DNA from: Fluviicoccus sp.
Lineage (GTDB): Bacteria; Pseudomonadota; Gammaproteobacteria; Pseudomonadales; Moraxellaceae
Direction: 5' to 3'
Assembly: GCF_030646115.1 (NCBI RefSeq)
Contig: NZ_JAUSMX010000008.1
Location: 124,001 to 188,000, forward strand
DNA: 64,000 nucleotides
Shown: positions 18,906-28,046 of the stretch, piece by piece
Layout: every line of letters begins with the position of its first letter
Numbering within the stretch: the first letter of the stretch is position 1
Translations under genes and position numbers: made by a program
Notes under the pieces: generated by a model
Seen by the model: the letters and a program-made list of their open reading frames with translations, nothing else
The model's database searches: none
What the model was told of the DNA's origin: nothing

Positions 18906-20036
18906 ATGAATTCTGATTTTGACCGGGTGATTGAGCGTCGTGAAACCGACAGCCTGAAGTGGCAAAAGTACGCCGGGCGGGACGTGATTCCGATGTGGGT
19001 GGCGGACATGGATTTTGCCGCGCCGCCGCCGGTGCTGGCGGCCCTGCAGGCGCGTGTGGCTCACGGGGTGTTCGGTTATGGCGCGCCGCCGGAATTCGCG
19101 ACGGTCATTGCCGACGCCCTGAGGCGCGATTATGGCTGGGAGATCCGGCCGGAGTGGGTGGTGCCATTGCCCGGTCTGGTGTGCGGCCTGAACGTGGCCG
19201 CCCGCGCCATTGGTGAGGAGGGAGATGCGCTGGCGACGGCGACGCCGGTCTATCCACACCTGTTTACCTGTGCGGGCAACATGGGCAAGGAGAGCCAGAA
19301 GTTGGCTCTGGATGAACAACATCACTGGACGTGGGATTTGGACGCCTTGGCGGCGCTGACCACGCCGCGCACCCGCGGGCTGATGTTGTGCCACCCGCAC
19401 AACCCGATCGGGCGGGTGTGGAGTGCCGAAGAGTTACAGGTCATTGCCGACCACGCGCAAAAACATGATCTGGTGGTGGTCAGCGATGAAATTCATTGCG
19501 ACCTGATCCTGGAGCCGTGCTTGCGGCACAGGCCGTTTGCCATGCTGTCCGCCGACGCTGCCGCCCGCAGCATTACGCTGATGGCGCCGTCCAAAACCTA
19601 CAATATTCCGGGGCTGGGCGCGGCCTTTGCCGTGATCCCGTCCGATTCGCTGCGCCGGCGGTTTCAGGGCGCCATGGCGGGCATTGTGCCGCATGTGAAT
19701 ATCCTGGGGCTGGCGGCGACAGTGGCGGCTTACCGGGATTGTGCGGACTGGCGGTCTGCGCTGCTGGATTACCTGCGCGGCAACCGCGACCGGGTGATGT
19801 CGTTGCATGGCGCGGGCGGGTTAAAGGTGGTGAAGCCGGAAGCCACGTATCTGGCGTGGATGGATTGCCGGGCGCTGGGACTGGATGATCCGGTACGGTT
19901 TTTTGAAGATGCGGGCGTGGGCCTGTCGGACGGGCGTGACTTCGGGTCGCCGGGGTTTGTGCGGCTGAATTTCGGGTGTCCGCGGCTGACGCTGGAAGAG
20001 GGGTTGCGGCGAATCCGTTTAGCGGTTAGCCGTTAA
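18906..20036 (+). CDS. MalY/PatB-type PLP-dependent C-S lyase (cystathionine beta-lyase-like)
   Basis: A 376-residue fold-type I aminotransferase-like enzyme. MWVADMDFAAPP near residue 30, HPHNPIGRVWS, VVSDEIHCDLIL and SKTYNIPGL (PLP lysine about K230) mark the MalY/PatB group, which cleaves C-S bonds of cystathionine or cysteine conjugates. It stands alone, 42 bp after rarA, and converges with urtE. Substrate cannot be told from sequence. Confidence 0.88.
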   Translation: MNSDFDRVIERRETDSLKWQKYAGRDVIPMWVADMDFAAPPPVLAALQARVAHGVFGYGAPPEFATVIADALRRDYGWEIRPEWVVPLPGLVCGLNVAARAIGEEGDALATATPVYPHLFTCAGNMGKESQKLALDEQHHWTWDLDALAALTTPRTRGLMLCHPHNPIGRVWSAEELQVIADHAQKHDLVVVSDEIHCDLILEPCLRHRPFAMLSADAAARSITLMAPSKTYNIPGLGAAFAVIPSDSLRRRFQGAMAGIVPHVNILGLAATVAAYRDCADWRSALLDYLRGNRDRVMSLHGAGGLKVVKPEATYLAWMDCRALGLDDPVRFFEDAGVGLSDGRDFGSPGFVRLNFGCPRLTLEEGLRRIRLAVSR

Positions 20037-20044
20037 GCAGCGGA

Positions 20045-20062
20045 GCCGCGTCCCGACGCGGC
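20045..20062. terminator. Hairpin between convergent C-S lyase and urtE
   Basis: GCCGCGT / ACGCGGC, a 7-bp stem with a 4-base loop, lies in the 45-bp gap between two convergent genes. It has no U-tract, so a bidirectional terminator is only inferred. Confidence 0.4.
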
Positions 20063-20081
20063 CCGCCATCACCCACGCCGC

Positions 20082-20777
20082 TTAAACGCTCAAATACTCG
20101 GCAATGATCCCTTCGCTCAAATCCGCAATCGGGCCTTCGGCCACCAGCCGGCCCTTGTCCATCAAGTAAAAATCACTGGCCACCTGCCGCGCAAAGGGCA
20201 GTTTCTGTTCCACCAGCAATACGGTCAGGCCGTGTTCGCGGTTCAGGCGCTTGATCACCTCGCCGATTTCCCGGACGATGTTGGGCTGGATGCCTTCGGT
20301 CGGTTCGTCCAGGATCAGCAGCTTGGGGTCGAGGATCAGCGCCCGGGCAATGGCCAGCTGCTGTTGCTGGCCTCCGGACAAATCGCCGCCGCGTCGATGG
20401 CGCATTTCCTTCAGCACCGGGAACATTTCGTAAATATGCGGTGGAATCTGCCGCATCTTGTCCGCCCGCGCGCCCAGTGAAATCCGCAGGTTTTCCTCCA
20501 CCGACAACAAGGAGAAAATTTCCCGCCCCTGCGGCACATAGCCGATGCCGGAGCGCGCCCGGTTCTCGGTGGCCAGCTTGTGGATGGGCTGGCCGTTGAA
20601 CTGGATTTCACCGGTTTTCACCGGCAGCAGCCCCAGCAGGCACTTCAGCAGCGTGGTCTTGCCGACGCCGTTGCGGCCCATGAGGCAGGCGCAGGCGCCG
20701 TCGCGGATGTTCAGGTTCAGATCCCAGAGAATATGGCTCTGGCCGTAAAACTGGTTGAGATGACGTACTGACAGCAT
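20082..20777 (-). CDS. urtE: Urea ABC transporter ATP-binding subunit UrtE
   Basis: A 231-residue LivF-type ATPase. It has Walker A GRNGVGKTT, the signature LSGGQQQQLAIARAL, Walker B LLILDEPTEGIQ, and H-loop region VLLVEQKLPFA. UrtE-type features are LNQFYGQSHILWDLNL near the start and YGYVPQGREIF-like (IGYVPQGREIF). It drives urea import with UrtD. It is last in the urtBCDE operon. Confidence 0.94.
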   Translation of the reverse strand: MLSVRHLNQFYGQSHILWDLNLNIRDGACACLMGRNGVGKTTLLKCLLGLLPVKTGEIQFNGQPIHKLATENRARSGIGYVPQGREIFSLLSVEENLRISLGARADKMRQIPPHIYEMFPVLKEMRHRRGGDLSGGQQQQLAIARALILDPKLLILDEPTEGIQPNIVREIGEVIKRLNREHGLTVLLVEQKLPFARQVASDFYLMDKGRLVAEGPIADLSEGIIAEYLSV

Positions 20778-20791
20778 GGCGTTTCTCCCTC

Positions 20792-21619
20792 TTACTCGCC
20801 CAAATAGACTTCAATGACCTTCGGGTCTTGTTGAATCTGGTCCATGGTGCCTTCGGCCAGCACCGAACCCTGGTGCAGCACCGTGACCTTGCGCGCAATG
20901 GAGCGCACGAAGGCCATGTCGTGCTCGACGACGATCACCGAGTGCTTGCCCGCCAGCGATACCAGCAGTTCGGCAGTGCGTTCGGTTTCCTCGCCGGTCA
21001 TGCCCGCCACCGGTTCGTCCACCAGCAGCACGCGCGGGTCCTGCATCAGCAGCATGCCGATTTCCAGCCACTGCTTTTGCCCGTGTGACAGGCTGCCCGC
21101 CTGCCGGTCGCGGTGCGCGGTGAGGCGGATCAGTTCCATGATTTCGGCAATCCGGTCGCGCTGTTCGCCGCTGATCTTGAAGAACAGGTTTTTCCAGGCG
21201 CGTTTGTCGCTGGCCATGGCCAGCTCCAGGTTGTCATAGACGCTGAGTTGTTCGAAGACGGTGGGCTTCTGGAACTTGCGGCCGATGCCGCCTTGCGCAA
21301 TCTGGTGTTCGTCCAGTTCCAGCAGGTTGATCAGCTGGCCGAACCAGACCTCGCCGCTGTCGGGGCGGGTCTTGCCGGTGATCACGTCCATCATGGTGGT
21401 CTTGCCCGCGCCGTTGGGGCCGATGATGCAGCGCAGTTCGCCCTCGTCAATGTAGAGGTTGAGTTTGTTCAGCGCCTTGAAGCCGTCAAAACTGACGCTG
21501 ACGTCTTCCAGATATAGCACCGGGCCCTTGCCGGTATCCAGCGGCAGCTCGCCGCCCTGCGTCATCAGGCGGGTGGGACGGCGCGTCTTCAGCGCCGGGA
21601 ATTTCTCAAGCACCTTCAT
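20792..21619 (-). CDS. urtD: Urea ABC transporter ATP-binding subunit UrtD
   Basis: 275 residues from ATG 21619; the start overlaps the urtC stop by 4 bases (ATGA). It is a LivG-type ATPase with Walker A GPNGAGKTTMMD, signature LSHGQKQWLEIGMLL, Walker B VLLVDEPVAGMT and H-loop VIVVEHDMAFVRSIA. The LSHGQKQWLEIG signature is characteristic of UrtD. A 40-residue N-terminal lead precedes the ATPase core. Confidence 0.94.
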   Translation of the reverse strand: MKVLEKFPALKTRRPTRLMTQGGELPLDTGKGPVLYLEDVSVSFDGFKALNKLNLYIDEGELRCIIGPNGAGKTTMMDVITGKTRPDSGEVWFGQLINLLELDEHQIAQGGIGRKFQKPTVFEQLSVYDNLELAMASDKRAWKNLFFKISGEQRDRIAEIMELIRLTAHRDRQAGSLSHGQKQWLEIGMLLMQDPRVLLVDEPVAGMTGEETERTAELLVSLAGKHSVIVVEHDMAFVRSIARKVTVLHQGSVLAEGTMDQIQQDPKVIEVYLGE

Positions 21620-22758
21620 GCCTTTTCCTCCGGAGTGGCGACAGGGGCGGGGGTGGCCGGTTCTGCGGATTTGCGGGCGAACCGTTGCGGACGGCGCAGG
21701 CCGACCAGTCCTTTGGGCAGGAACAGCGTCACCAGCACGAACAGCGCGCCCAGCGCGAACAGCCAGGCATCGGGATAGGCGGAGGTGAACCAGCTCTTGG
21801 TGTAGTTGACGCTGAGCGCGCCCAGCACCGCGCCGAACAGCGTGCCTCGTCCGCCTACCGCCACCCACACCACCTGTTCGATGGAATTCAGCGGCGCGAA
21901 TTCACCGGGGTTGATGATGCCCACCTGCGGTACATACAGCGCCCCGGCCACGCCCGCCAGCATGGCGGCAAAGACATAGACCCAGACCTTGTAGCGTTCC
22001 ACCTGATAGCCGCAGAACCGGGTACGGCTTTCGGCATCACGGATGGCCACCACCACCCGGCCCAGCCGCGAGGTGACGATGAAGCGGCAGGCGAGGTAGC
22101 CCAACCCCAGCGCGAAGGCGGAGGCGAGGAACAGGCCGACGCGGGTGCTGTCGTGGCTGAGCGAAAAGCCCAGCAGATCCTTGAAGTCGGTGAGGCCGTT
22201 GTTGCCGCCGAAGCCCATTTCATTGCGGAAGAAGGCCAGCATCAGTGCATAGGTCAGCGCCTGGGTGATGATGGACAGGTAGACGCCGGTGACGCGGGAG
22301 CGGAAGGCCAGCCAGCCGAAGACAAAGGCCAGCAGCCCCGGCACCAACAGCACCATCAGCATGGCGAACCAGAACTGGTCAAAGCCATACCAGTACCAGG
22401 GCAAGGAGTCCCAGTTCAGGAACACCATGAAGTCGGGGAGTTCGGCATTGCCATAGACGCCGCGACTGCCGATCTGCCGCATCAGGTACATGCCCATGGC
22501 ATAGCCGCCCAGGGCGAAGAAGGCGCCATGGCCCAGCGACAGGATGCCGCAATAGCCCCAGATCAGGTCCAGCGACAGCGCCAGCAAGGCGTAGCAAAGG
22601 AACTTGCCCAGCTGGGTGACGGTGAAGGTGGAGAGGTGGAACACCGAGTCGGCGGGCACCAGCAGGTTCAGCACCGGCACCAGCACAATGCTCAGGGCCA
22701 GCAGGCCCATCAGCCAGCGGCTGCCGGTATCGGCGAGGATGAGGCGTTGGGTCAGCAT
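21616..22758 (-). CDS. urtC: Urea ABC transporter permease UrtC
   Basis: A 380-residue LivM-type inner-membrane permease with about ten hydrophobic segments. Typical parts are LDLIWGYCGILSLGHGAFFA, GGYAMGMYLM, FFRNEMGFGGNNGLTDFKD and EQVVWVAVGGRGTLFGAVLG. It begins 2 bases after urtB and overlaps urtD. Confidence 0.94.
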   Translation of the reverse strand: MLTQRLILADTGSRWLMGLLALSIVLVPVLNLLVPADSVFHLSTFTVTQLGKFLCYALLALSLDLIWGYCGILSLGHGAFFALGGYAMGMYLMRQIGSRGVYGNAELPDFMVFLNWDSLPWYWYGFDQFWFAMLMVLLVPGLLAFVFGWLAFRSRVTGVYLSIITQALTYALMLAFFRNEMGFGGNNGLTDFKDLLGFSLSHDSTRVGLFLASAFALGLGYLACRFIVTSRLGRVVVAIRDAESRTRFCGYQVERYKVWVYVFAAMLAGVAGALYVPQVGIINPGEFAPLNSIEQVVWVAVGGRGTLFGAVLGALSVNYTKSWFTSAYPDAWLFALGALFVLVTLFLPKGLVGLRRPQRFARKSAEPATPAPVATPEEKA

Positions 22759-22760
22759 GA

Positions 22761-24464
22761 TCAGGCCTCCGCCGCGCGGCCTTTTTGCGGGAACAATCCG
22801 CGCGGCCGTTTCTGGATGAACAGGATGATGAAACCGAGGATGAGGATCTTGGCCAGCACCGCCCCGGCGAAGGGTTCCAGGAACTTGTTGGCCACGCCCA
22901 GACTGAGCGCCGCCACCAACGTGCCCCAGAGATTGCCGACGCCCCCGAACACCACCACCATGAACGAGTCGATGATGTAGGCCTGGCCGAGGTTCGGCCC
23001 GACATTGGTCAGTTGTGACAGCGCCACGCCCGCCACCCCGGCAATGCCGGAGCCGAGGCCGAAGGTGAGCGCATCCACCCAGTCGGCGCGCACCCCGACC
23101 GCCCGCGCCATGGCGCGGTTCTGGGCCACGGCGCGCAGCTTCAGGCCCAGCGTGGTGCGCTTGATGGCCACCAGCAGGATGAAGAACACCAGCAGCGCGA
23201 AACCGAAGATGAACAGCCGGTTATAGGTAATGGCCAGCGCCGGGTTGATGGCCAGTGAACCGCTCATCCAGTCGGGGGAGGCCACTTGACGGTTCAGCGG
23301 CGAGAACACCGAGCGCACCGCCTGTTGCAAAATAAGGCTGATGCCGAAGGTGGCGAGCAGGGTTTCCAGCGGACGGCCGTAGAGATGACGAATGACGCCG
23401 CGCTCAATGGCGATGCCCACCAACCCGGAGACGAGAAAGGCGGCGGGAATGGACAGCAGCAGGCTGGCGCCAATGGAATTCGGCATCAGCTGTTGCAGCA
23501 CATAGGTGGTGTAGGCGCCCAGCATCATCAGTTCGCCGTGCGCCATGTTGATGACGCCCATGACACCGAAGGTGATGGCAAGCCCGATGGCCGAGAGCAG
23601 CAGTACCGAGCCAAGGCTGAGACCGAAGAAGATGTTCTCGGCGGCGTGGTTCAGCGACAGTTTTTCGTCAATGGCCACCAGCGCCGCCTTGGCGGTGTTT
23701 TTCACGCCGTCATCGGCATCGTTTTCCGCCAGGTTCTGCAGCTTGGCGCGCACTTCCGGGTACAGCGAGTTTTCCAGCGCATGGATGGCAGCCCGACGGT
23801 CGGCCGGGGATTCGCTGGCCAAGGCCGAGGCCGCGGCGACGCTGGTCAGCAAATCCTTCACACCACCGTCGCTTTCCTTGAGCAGTTGCGTCTTGACCAG
23901 CGCCAGCTGTTCCGGGCTGATCTCGTCCGAGGCAATGAGGCGCTGCGCGGCGGCGAGGCGGTTGGCCTTGTCCGGCGAGGCCAGTTGCAGACCGGCAATC
24001 AGGTCGCGCAGTTCACCGCGCAGGGCGTTGTTGACAGAGATCATGTCCAGGCTGAGCGCGGAGGACGGGCCCAGCGCCTGGCCGGTGAGGGCGTCGGTGG
24101 CGGCCGGGTCGTCGCCTTCGGCGGCGACAATGACGATTTTCTTCGGGGCTTCGGTGGTGCTGTTCAGCTGACCTTCCACCAGCGCCTCCAGCACCGGCAG
24201 CAGGCGCGGATGCTGTGTGGCGGACAGGCGCTGGATGATCTCGGCGCGGATGTCAAAGTCGGCATCGGGCAGGGCCAGCAGCAGGCCGTCGAAGGTGGCG
24301 GGCAGCGGGGCGGCCGGGGCTTCAACGGTGACGTCGGTGGCGATGCTGTCGGCAACGGGGAGGTCGTCGGCCTGGACGGTGGGGTGCAGTTGTATCAGCA
24401 GCAGCAGGATCAGGCTTTGCCAGAGCAGTGGCCTGTGTGGGGTGGGGCGGGTGTGTGGTGGCAT
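22761..24464 (-). CDS. urtB: Urea ABC transporter permease UrtB
   Basis: 567 residues. A signal-like hydrophobic N-terminus (about 14-32) leads into an extracytoplasmic helical, HEAT-like region of about 230 residues that is usual for UrtB. The LivH-type permease follows (FGVMGVINMAHGELMMLGAY, RPLETLLATFGISLILQQA, LRAVAQNRAMARAVGV, FMVVVFGGVGNLWGT). It is the first gene of urtBCDE and has its own upstream palindrome. Its usual partner urtA is about 14.7 kb away. Confidence 0.94.
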   Translation of the reverse strand: MPPHTRPTPHRPLLWQSLILLLLIQLHPTVQADDLPVADSIATDVTVEAPAAPLPATFDGLLLALPDADFDIRAEIIQRLSATQHPRLLPVLEALVEGQLNSTTEAPKKIVIVAAEGDDPAATDALTGQALGPSSALSLDMISVNNALRGELRDLIAGLQLASPDKANRLAAAQRLIASDEISPEQLALVKTQLLKESDGGVKDLLTSVAAASALASESPADRRAAIHALENSLYPEVRAKLQNLAENDADDGVKNTAKAALVAIDEKLSLNHAAENIFFGLSLGSVLLLSAIGLAITFGVMGVINMAHGELMMLGAYTTYVLQQLMPNSIGASLLLSIPAAFLVSGLVGIAIERGVIRHLYGRPLETLLATFGISLILQQAVRSVFSPLNRQVASPDWMSGSLAINPALAITYNRLFIFGFALLVFFILLVAIKRTTLGLKLRAVAQNRAMARAVGVRADWVDALTFGLGSGIAGVAGVALSQLTNVGPNLGQAYIIDSFMVVVFGGVGNLWGTLVAALSLGVANKFLEPFAGAVLAKILILGFIILFIQKRPRGLFPQKGRAAEA

Positions 24465-24492
24465 GACGGGGTTCCCTGGGCTGGTATTTCAG

Positions 24493-24504
24493 CTTGTATC
24501 CAAG
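24493..24504. promoter_or_regulatory. Candidate GntR operator upstream of urtB
   Basis: CTTGTATCCAAG is a palindrome with one mismatch, centred about 34 bp before the urtB ATG. It differs by one base from the perfect palindrome before the allophanate hydrolase gene at 47900. It carries the GT-N2-AC-like core expected for GntR/FCD repressors and probably binds the GntR protein encoded at 41654-42394. Confidence 0.6.
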
Positions 24505-24645
24505 TTTGGAGGGCAGGAATCGTGCCAGTCTTTATGGTTATTAATTTTCTTTTTTAATCAATGAATTGGCGATGGTTGGCTGGGTTTTTGGTTGGGGCGC
24601 TGGATGCAGGCGTGCCTGATTTGATGGCGTCTGCCTGACGCAGGC

Positions 24646-24672
24646 CCTACTTTTGTGCTTGCCAAAAGTAGG
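24646..24672. repeat. Palindromic REP-like element
   Basis: CCTACTTTTG / CAAAAGTAGG forms a perfect 10-bp stem with a 7-base loop. Sequences of this kind, CTACTTTTG-x-CAAAAGTAG, occur as scattered intergenic repeats in many Gammaproteobacteria. It lies outside any convincing gene. Confidence 0.6.
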
Positions 24673-24908
24673 CAAAAGCGCGTCCTTCGCCAAAACTCGC
24701 GAGAGGGCTGCTCTCTGTTTCAATGGCTTTGACTCCATCACTTCGGTGACGGGCTTGTGGCTCGGACAGTTGGCTGCGGACAGCATTTGGGGGGCGTGGT
24801 TCGAATGCAGCGTTTGCGAGCGGTATTTGAAGAGGGGCGCAATGTGGGGAAGTGTTTGTGAGGCGTTAGAGGCTCGTTGATGAGGCGTTAACGCTTGTCT
24901 GGTTATTC

Positions 24909-26279
24909 TTGCATCGATTGGTGTGGGGGTTGGAAACTAGGCGGCGTTCAAAGAATGGTCAGCTCAGTTTCGTGGCGGGGCTGAAATGGAGGCTGGGTAG
25001 CGTGTTGAATGTGAATTGGCGGGTGAGTGAGTCACAGGTCGAGGCTATCCGGGGCTTGCTGGAGAAGCGCGCGGTGTGGCTGGTGATGCCGGTTGCGTTG
25101 AGGCCGGCCTTTCTGGCTTGGCGGCTGCGGGATCTGGGGCGGTATATCCGGGTGGCGTCGGCGCCGTTGCTGTTGTTGGTGATCGGGCTGGCGGTGGTTG
25201 AGTCGTTGCAACAGGCGGGCAAGTTGTCTGTTCATGATGAGTCGCTGTGGCGTTTCGGTTCGGGCTTTATCTGTCTGGCCGTGGCGCTGGGCTTGCTGGC
25301 AGCGCAGTCTCCCTTGGTGCAGAAGCACTACCCTCGCTTGGCGATGCCGCTGGCGACCCTGATCCTGGCAAAATTCGTGGCGATGCCGACTTTTCTGGAC
25401 AGCCCGTCTGCGGCGCTGGCGGAGAGTTTTTTCTGCATGATTGCCATTACTCTGGTGACGCTGGCCATGCGCCTGACGCTGTTCCAGGCGACTGCGGTGT
25501 GTGTTTGCGGGCCCTTGCTGGGTGTGACGGTGGCCTTCTTTTTTGACGGCGGGCCGCTGAGCCGGCATACCTTCTTCGGGTATTACTTCGTGGCGCTGGC
25601 CGGTGTATGCCTGTTTGTGGCCTGGCTGATGGAGGAAGAGGAAAAGGAGAGTTTCCTGCAATCCGTATTGATTGAACATGCGGCGGCCGAGCGGGAACAA
25701 ATGATTGCCGATCTGGACCGTATGGCGCACCGCGACAGCCTGTCGGGGCTGGCCAACCGCCGGGAACTGGACCGTTCGCTGTCGGTGGAGTGGGAGCGCA
25801 TGCAGCGGGAGCAGAAGCCATTGTCGGCGCTGTATATCGATATTGATCACTTCAAGAAGTTCAACGACCACTACGGGCATGCGAAGGGCGACCACTGCCT
25901 GGCGGCGGTGGGGCGGGCCATTGGCGATGCCCTGTTGCGTCCGGCGGATTTGGCGGCGCGTTATGGCGGTGAGGAATTTGTGGTGCTGTTGCCGGATACC
26001 GACCTGAACGGCGCCCTGGATGTTGCCCGGCGTTTGCTGGCCGGTGTGGCAGCGCTGGATATTCCGCATGCCGCGTCTGCCACGGCGTCGTTTGTCACGG
26101 TCAGTGCTGGGGTGGCGGCATTACTGCCGCATCCGGCGCTGCGACAGGCCGATCTGCTGGAACTGGCGGACCGTGCCTTGTACGAAGCGAAGCAGTCAGG
26201 TCGTCACCGGGTTTGCTCTGCGGTGGAGCCATCGATGCCACCGGTGCGTCCGCGCAGCGCCCGGGCCGGTTGCTCTTAG
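24909..26279 (+). CDS. Membrane-bound diguanylate cyclase (GGDEF domain)
   Basis: Up to 456 residues; the N-terminus is uncertain (TTG 24909 or GTG 25002). About six membrane segments (roughly residues 70-255) precede a coiled link and a C-terminal GGDEF domain (about 280-440): HRDSLSGLANRRELDRSL, IDIDHFKKFNDHYGHAKGD and the active site GGEEF. With an intact GGEEF it should make cyclic di-GMP from GTP. No RxxD inhibitory site is obvious before it. It is divergent from urtB and converges on the HNH gene with a 4-base overlap. Confidence 0.85.
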   Translation: MHRLVWGLETRRRSKNGQLSFVAGLKWRLGSVLNVNWRVSESQVEAIRGLLEKRAVWLVMPVALRPAFLAWRLRDLGRYIRVASAPLLLLVIGLAVVESLQQAGKLSVHDESLWRFGSGFICLAVALGLLAAQSPLVQKHYPRLAMPLATLILAKFVAMPTFLDSPSAALAESFFCMIAITLVTLAMRLTLFQATAVCVCGPLLGVTVAFFFDGGPLSRHTFFGYYFVALAGVCLFVAWLMEEEEKESFLQSVLIEHAAAEREQMIADLDRMAHRDSLSGLANRRELDRSLSVEWERMQREQKPLSALYIDIDHFKKFNDHYGHAKGDHCLAAVGRAIGDALLRPADLAARYGGEEFVVLLPDTDLNGALDVARRLLAGVAALDIPHAASATASFVTVSAGVAALLPHPALRQADLLELADRALYEAKQSGRHRVCSAVEPSMPPVRPRSARAGCS

Positions 26280-26635
26280 TTGTCTTGTTTGGGAAACAGT
26301 CCGGCCAGCGCGGCGAAGGGTTTGTGCTTGGCCGGGGCAGGGCCTTCCTCACGGCTGGTGATGGTGGCGTTGCCGTCTTGATGCACGTATTTGGCGTGTT
26401 CGTGGTCGTGGCAGTATATGCACAGCAATTCCCAGTTGCTGCCGTCGGCGGGGTTGTTGTCATGGTTGTGGTCGCGGTGGTGCACGGTGAGCTGGGAGAG
26501 GTTGGCGCGGGTGAATTCGCGGGTACAGCGGCCACAGACCCAGGGGTACAGTTTCAGGGCTTGTTCGCGGTAGCCTTGCTCGCGGGCGGCGACAGCGCGG
26601 CGGGCTTCGGCGACGGTTTTGTCGTTGGCGGACAT
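26276..26635 (-). CDS. YajD-like HNH nuclease
   Basis: About 119 residues from ATG 26635. The HNH core has zinc cysteines (CGRC, CIYC) and HHRDHNHDNNPADGSNWELL, with the catalytic HH and downstream CHDHEH. This matches the small YajD family, whose role is not well defined. A short Pro-rich tail ends the protein. It is not evidently linked to the neighbouring diguanylate cyclase except by convergent ends. Confidence 0.82.
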   Translation of the reverse strand: MSANDKTVAEARRAVAAREQGYREQALKLYPWVCGRCTREFTRANLSQLTVHHRDHNHDNNPADGSNWELLCIYCHDHEHAKYVHQDGNATITSREEGPAPAKHKPFAALAGLFPKQDN

Positions 26636-26853
26636 GGCGGGACTCCGGCGGGTGATGAGGGGGAGCATAGCGCAATTTGGGGGGTGCGGCGGTAAGCTGA
26701 AGTTCAATAAGGTTGCAGCTTGTTAAACTTTAGACCGGGGGCCTTTGTCCCTGAACCATGTGTGTACGGTACTGAACAGAGAATATTCTTGGCATGGTTG
26801 ATACTTGTTTGCTCAGATATCACGCAATGTGATTCTTCGCAGGGGCAAATAAC

Positions 26854-27192
26854 ATGACAAGGCATTCCGTTAAAATTTGGACAATTCTCCTGCTTTCAGG
26901 AGTATCTGCCATATCCATCGTCGGCTGCGATAAGGTCACGAATTCTGATCCGGCAGTTCACGCGAACGGTACTACAGAGGTGAGCGATGTCGATTTGACA
27001 GCAAACGTGCAAAGGGCCCTGATTGGGAGTGCTGAGCTGAAAGATGTTCAGATCACTGCAAAATCTCAAAAGGGTGACGTGCTGCTGACCGGGGCAGTGA
27101 TGAATCAAAGCCAGTACGACATGGCCGCTTTGGTTGCCAGCAGTGTTAGCGGCGTTCACACCATTCACAATGAAATTGTCATTGGGAAGTAG
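26854..27192 (+). CDS. BON-domain lipoprotein
   Basis: 112 residues: signal sequence with lipobox SIVGC (about residues 21-25), then one BON domain (DLTANVQRALIGSAELKDVQ, GDVLLTGAVMNQSQYDMAAL, VSGVHTIHNEIVI). BON proteins sit in the periplasm or outer membrane and bind phospholipid, often under envelope stress. A GGGGC ribosome site precedes ATG 26854. The gene is less GC-rich than its flanks, consistent with transfer. Confidence 0.85.
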   Translation: MTRHSVKIWTILLLSGVSAISIVGCDKVTNSDPAVHANGTTEVSDVDLTANVQRALIGSAELKDVQITAKSQKGDVLLTGAVMNQSQYDMAALVASSVSGVHTIHNEIVIGK

Positions 27193-27254
27193 TACCGGAT
27201 CGGTTCCTTGGGCGGTCTGCGGATGATGTTGCGCTATTTCCGTTGATGCAAACC

Positions 27255-27482
27255 TCACGACTTGCTTTGCCGTTTTCTCGCCAATGCCTGCCACACGATA
27301 TAGCCAGCTATCAGGATGACCCATGCGCCTAGAGTGAGCCAGGCAAAGGTCTTCAGTTGGTTGCCGGTGCAGAAGTCGCCAAGAGCGGGGTTGAAGGAGT
27401 CGCAGCCGAAGGCGAGGACGGCAAAGGCGAATCCGGGGCCGAGGTGCAGGATGGTCAGTCCGTAGATCAAGGCTCGCAGCAT
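27255..27482 (-). CDS. Small two-helix membrane protein, unknown
   Basis: 75 residues with two hydrophobic helices (about 3-25 and 45-66) separated by a loop with two cysteines (FGCDSFNPALGDFCTGNQ) and a basic end (RKRQSKS). I recognise no family and the ribosome site is weak, so it may not be expressed. Confidence 0.5.
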   Translation of the reverse strand: MLRALIYGLTILHLGPGFAFAVLAFGCDSFNPALGDFCTGNQLKTFAWLTLGAWVILIAGYIVWQALARKRQSKS

Positions 27483-27553
27483 CTGTATGGCCCGGTTGAG
27501 ATGATGACATGAAGTCTATCATGGTGATGCCGGGGGATTGTGTCTCTACCCAT

Positions 27554-27856
27554 CTACGCAGGCTGATCAAAGTTCTCGTAGTGATGAACACGGCACTCCG
27601 AGACGAATTTTTCCATGCCTTCCGGGATGACGGCGGTATTCCAGTTTTCACCGGCGAAGGCGTCCACTGCCGCTTCATTGAGCCATACCGAGATCATGAT
27701 GTATTCATCCGGATCCCACCGGGTGGGGCGGCCTACCGTGACGGAAACCAGGCCGGGGGCTGCCTGAACATACGGCACCGAGACGGAGAGGAACTTGCTC
27801 TCGAACTCGGTATGCAGTTCAGCCGGAACCCGGACTCGAAAGACTCTGGTGATCAT
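27554..27856 (-). CDS. Antibiotic-biosynthesis-monooxygenase (ABM)-fold protein
   Basis: About 100 residues from ATG 27856, preceded by a GGAGAAC ribosome site. The pattern MITRVFRVRVPAELHTEFES, APGLVSVTVGRPTRWDPDEY and MISVWLNEAAVDAFAG fits the dimeric alpha+beta barrel ABM fold, found in small monooxygenases, haem-degrading proteins and proteins of unknown role. No substrate can be assigned. Confidence 0.65.
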   Translation of the reverse strand: MITRVFRVRVPAELHTEFESKFLSVSVPYVQAAPGLVSVTVGRPTRWDPDEYIMISVWLNEAAVDAFAGENWNTAVIPEGMEKFVSECRVHHYENFDQPA

Positions 27857-27924
27857 TGTTGTTCTCCGGCGGATATAAGCTTGAAGTGACAAGTCTGTGG
27901 GTTGGGTTGACGAAGCCAGCGTAG

Positions 27925-27943
27925 GGCGCATTAATAATGCGCC
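27925..27943. repeat. Palindrome GGCGCATTA-A-TAATGCGCC
   Basis: A perfect 9-bp inverted repeat with a single central base, preceded by GTAG. It resembles the short GTAGGGCGC-type intergenic palindromes of Gammaproteobacteria and is one of several in the urtB-urtA interval. Confidence 0.65.
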
Positions 27944-27984
27944 GTATTTTCCATTCATATCAAGCAGCCATGTCCGGCATAGAA

Positions 27985-28003
27985 GGGCGCAGGCACTGCG
28001 CCC
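27985..28003. repeat. Palindrome GGGCGCA-GGCAC-TGCGCCC
   Basis: A perfect 7-bp stem with a 5-base loop, 41 bp after the previous palindrome and with the same GGGCGC theme. Confidence 0.6.
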
Positions 28004-28046
28004 CAACGGCGTTCTTCGTCCATCAAGGAATTGTGAGCCAAAATAT

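Larger units (their letters stand above)
24465..24908. other. 444-bp spacer between urtB and a divergent diguanylate cyclase gene
   Basis: Apart from the operator (24493) and a palindromic repeat (24646) I see no gene. Open frames here (for example 24541-24786 on the minus strand) run through the repeat and have no recognisable content. It marks the left edge of the mosaic between urtB and urtA. Confidence 0.6.

Noticed and set aside
23286-24557. 423-codon + strand open frame
   Set aside because: Antisense shadow of urtB, which is convincing by motifs and by operon position.
24541-24786. 81-codon minus-strand open frame
   Set aside because: It runs through the CCTACTTTTG palindrome and has no ribosome site or recognisable content.
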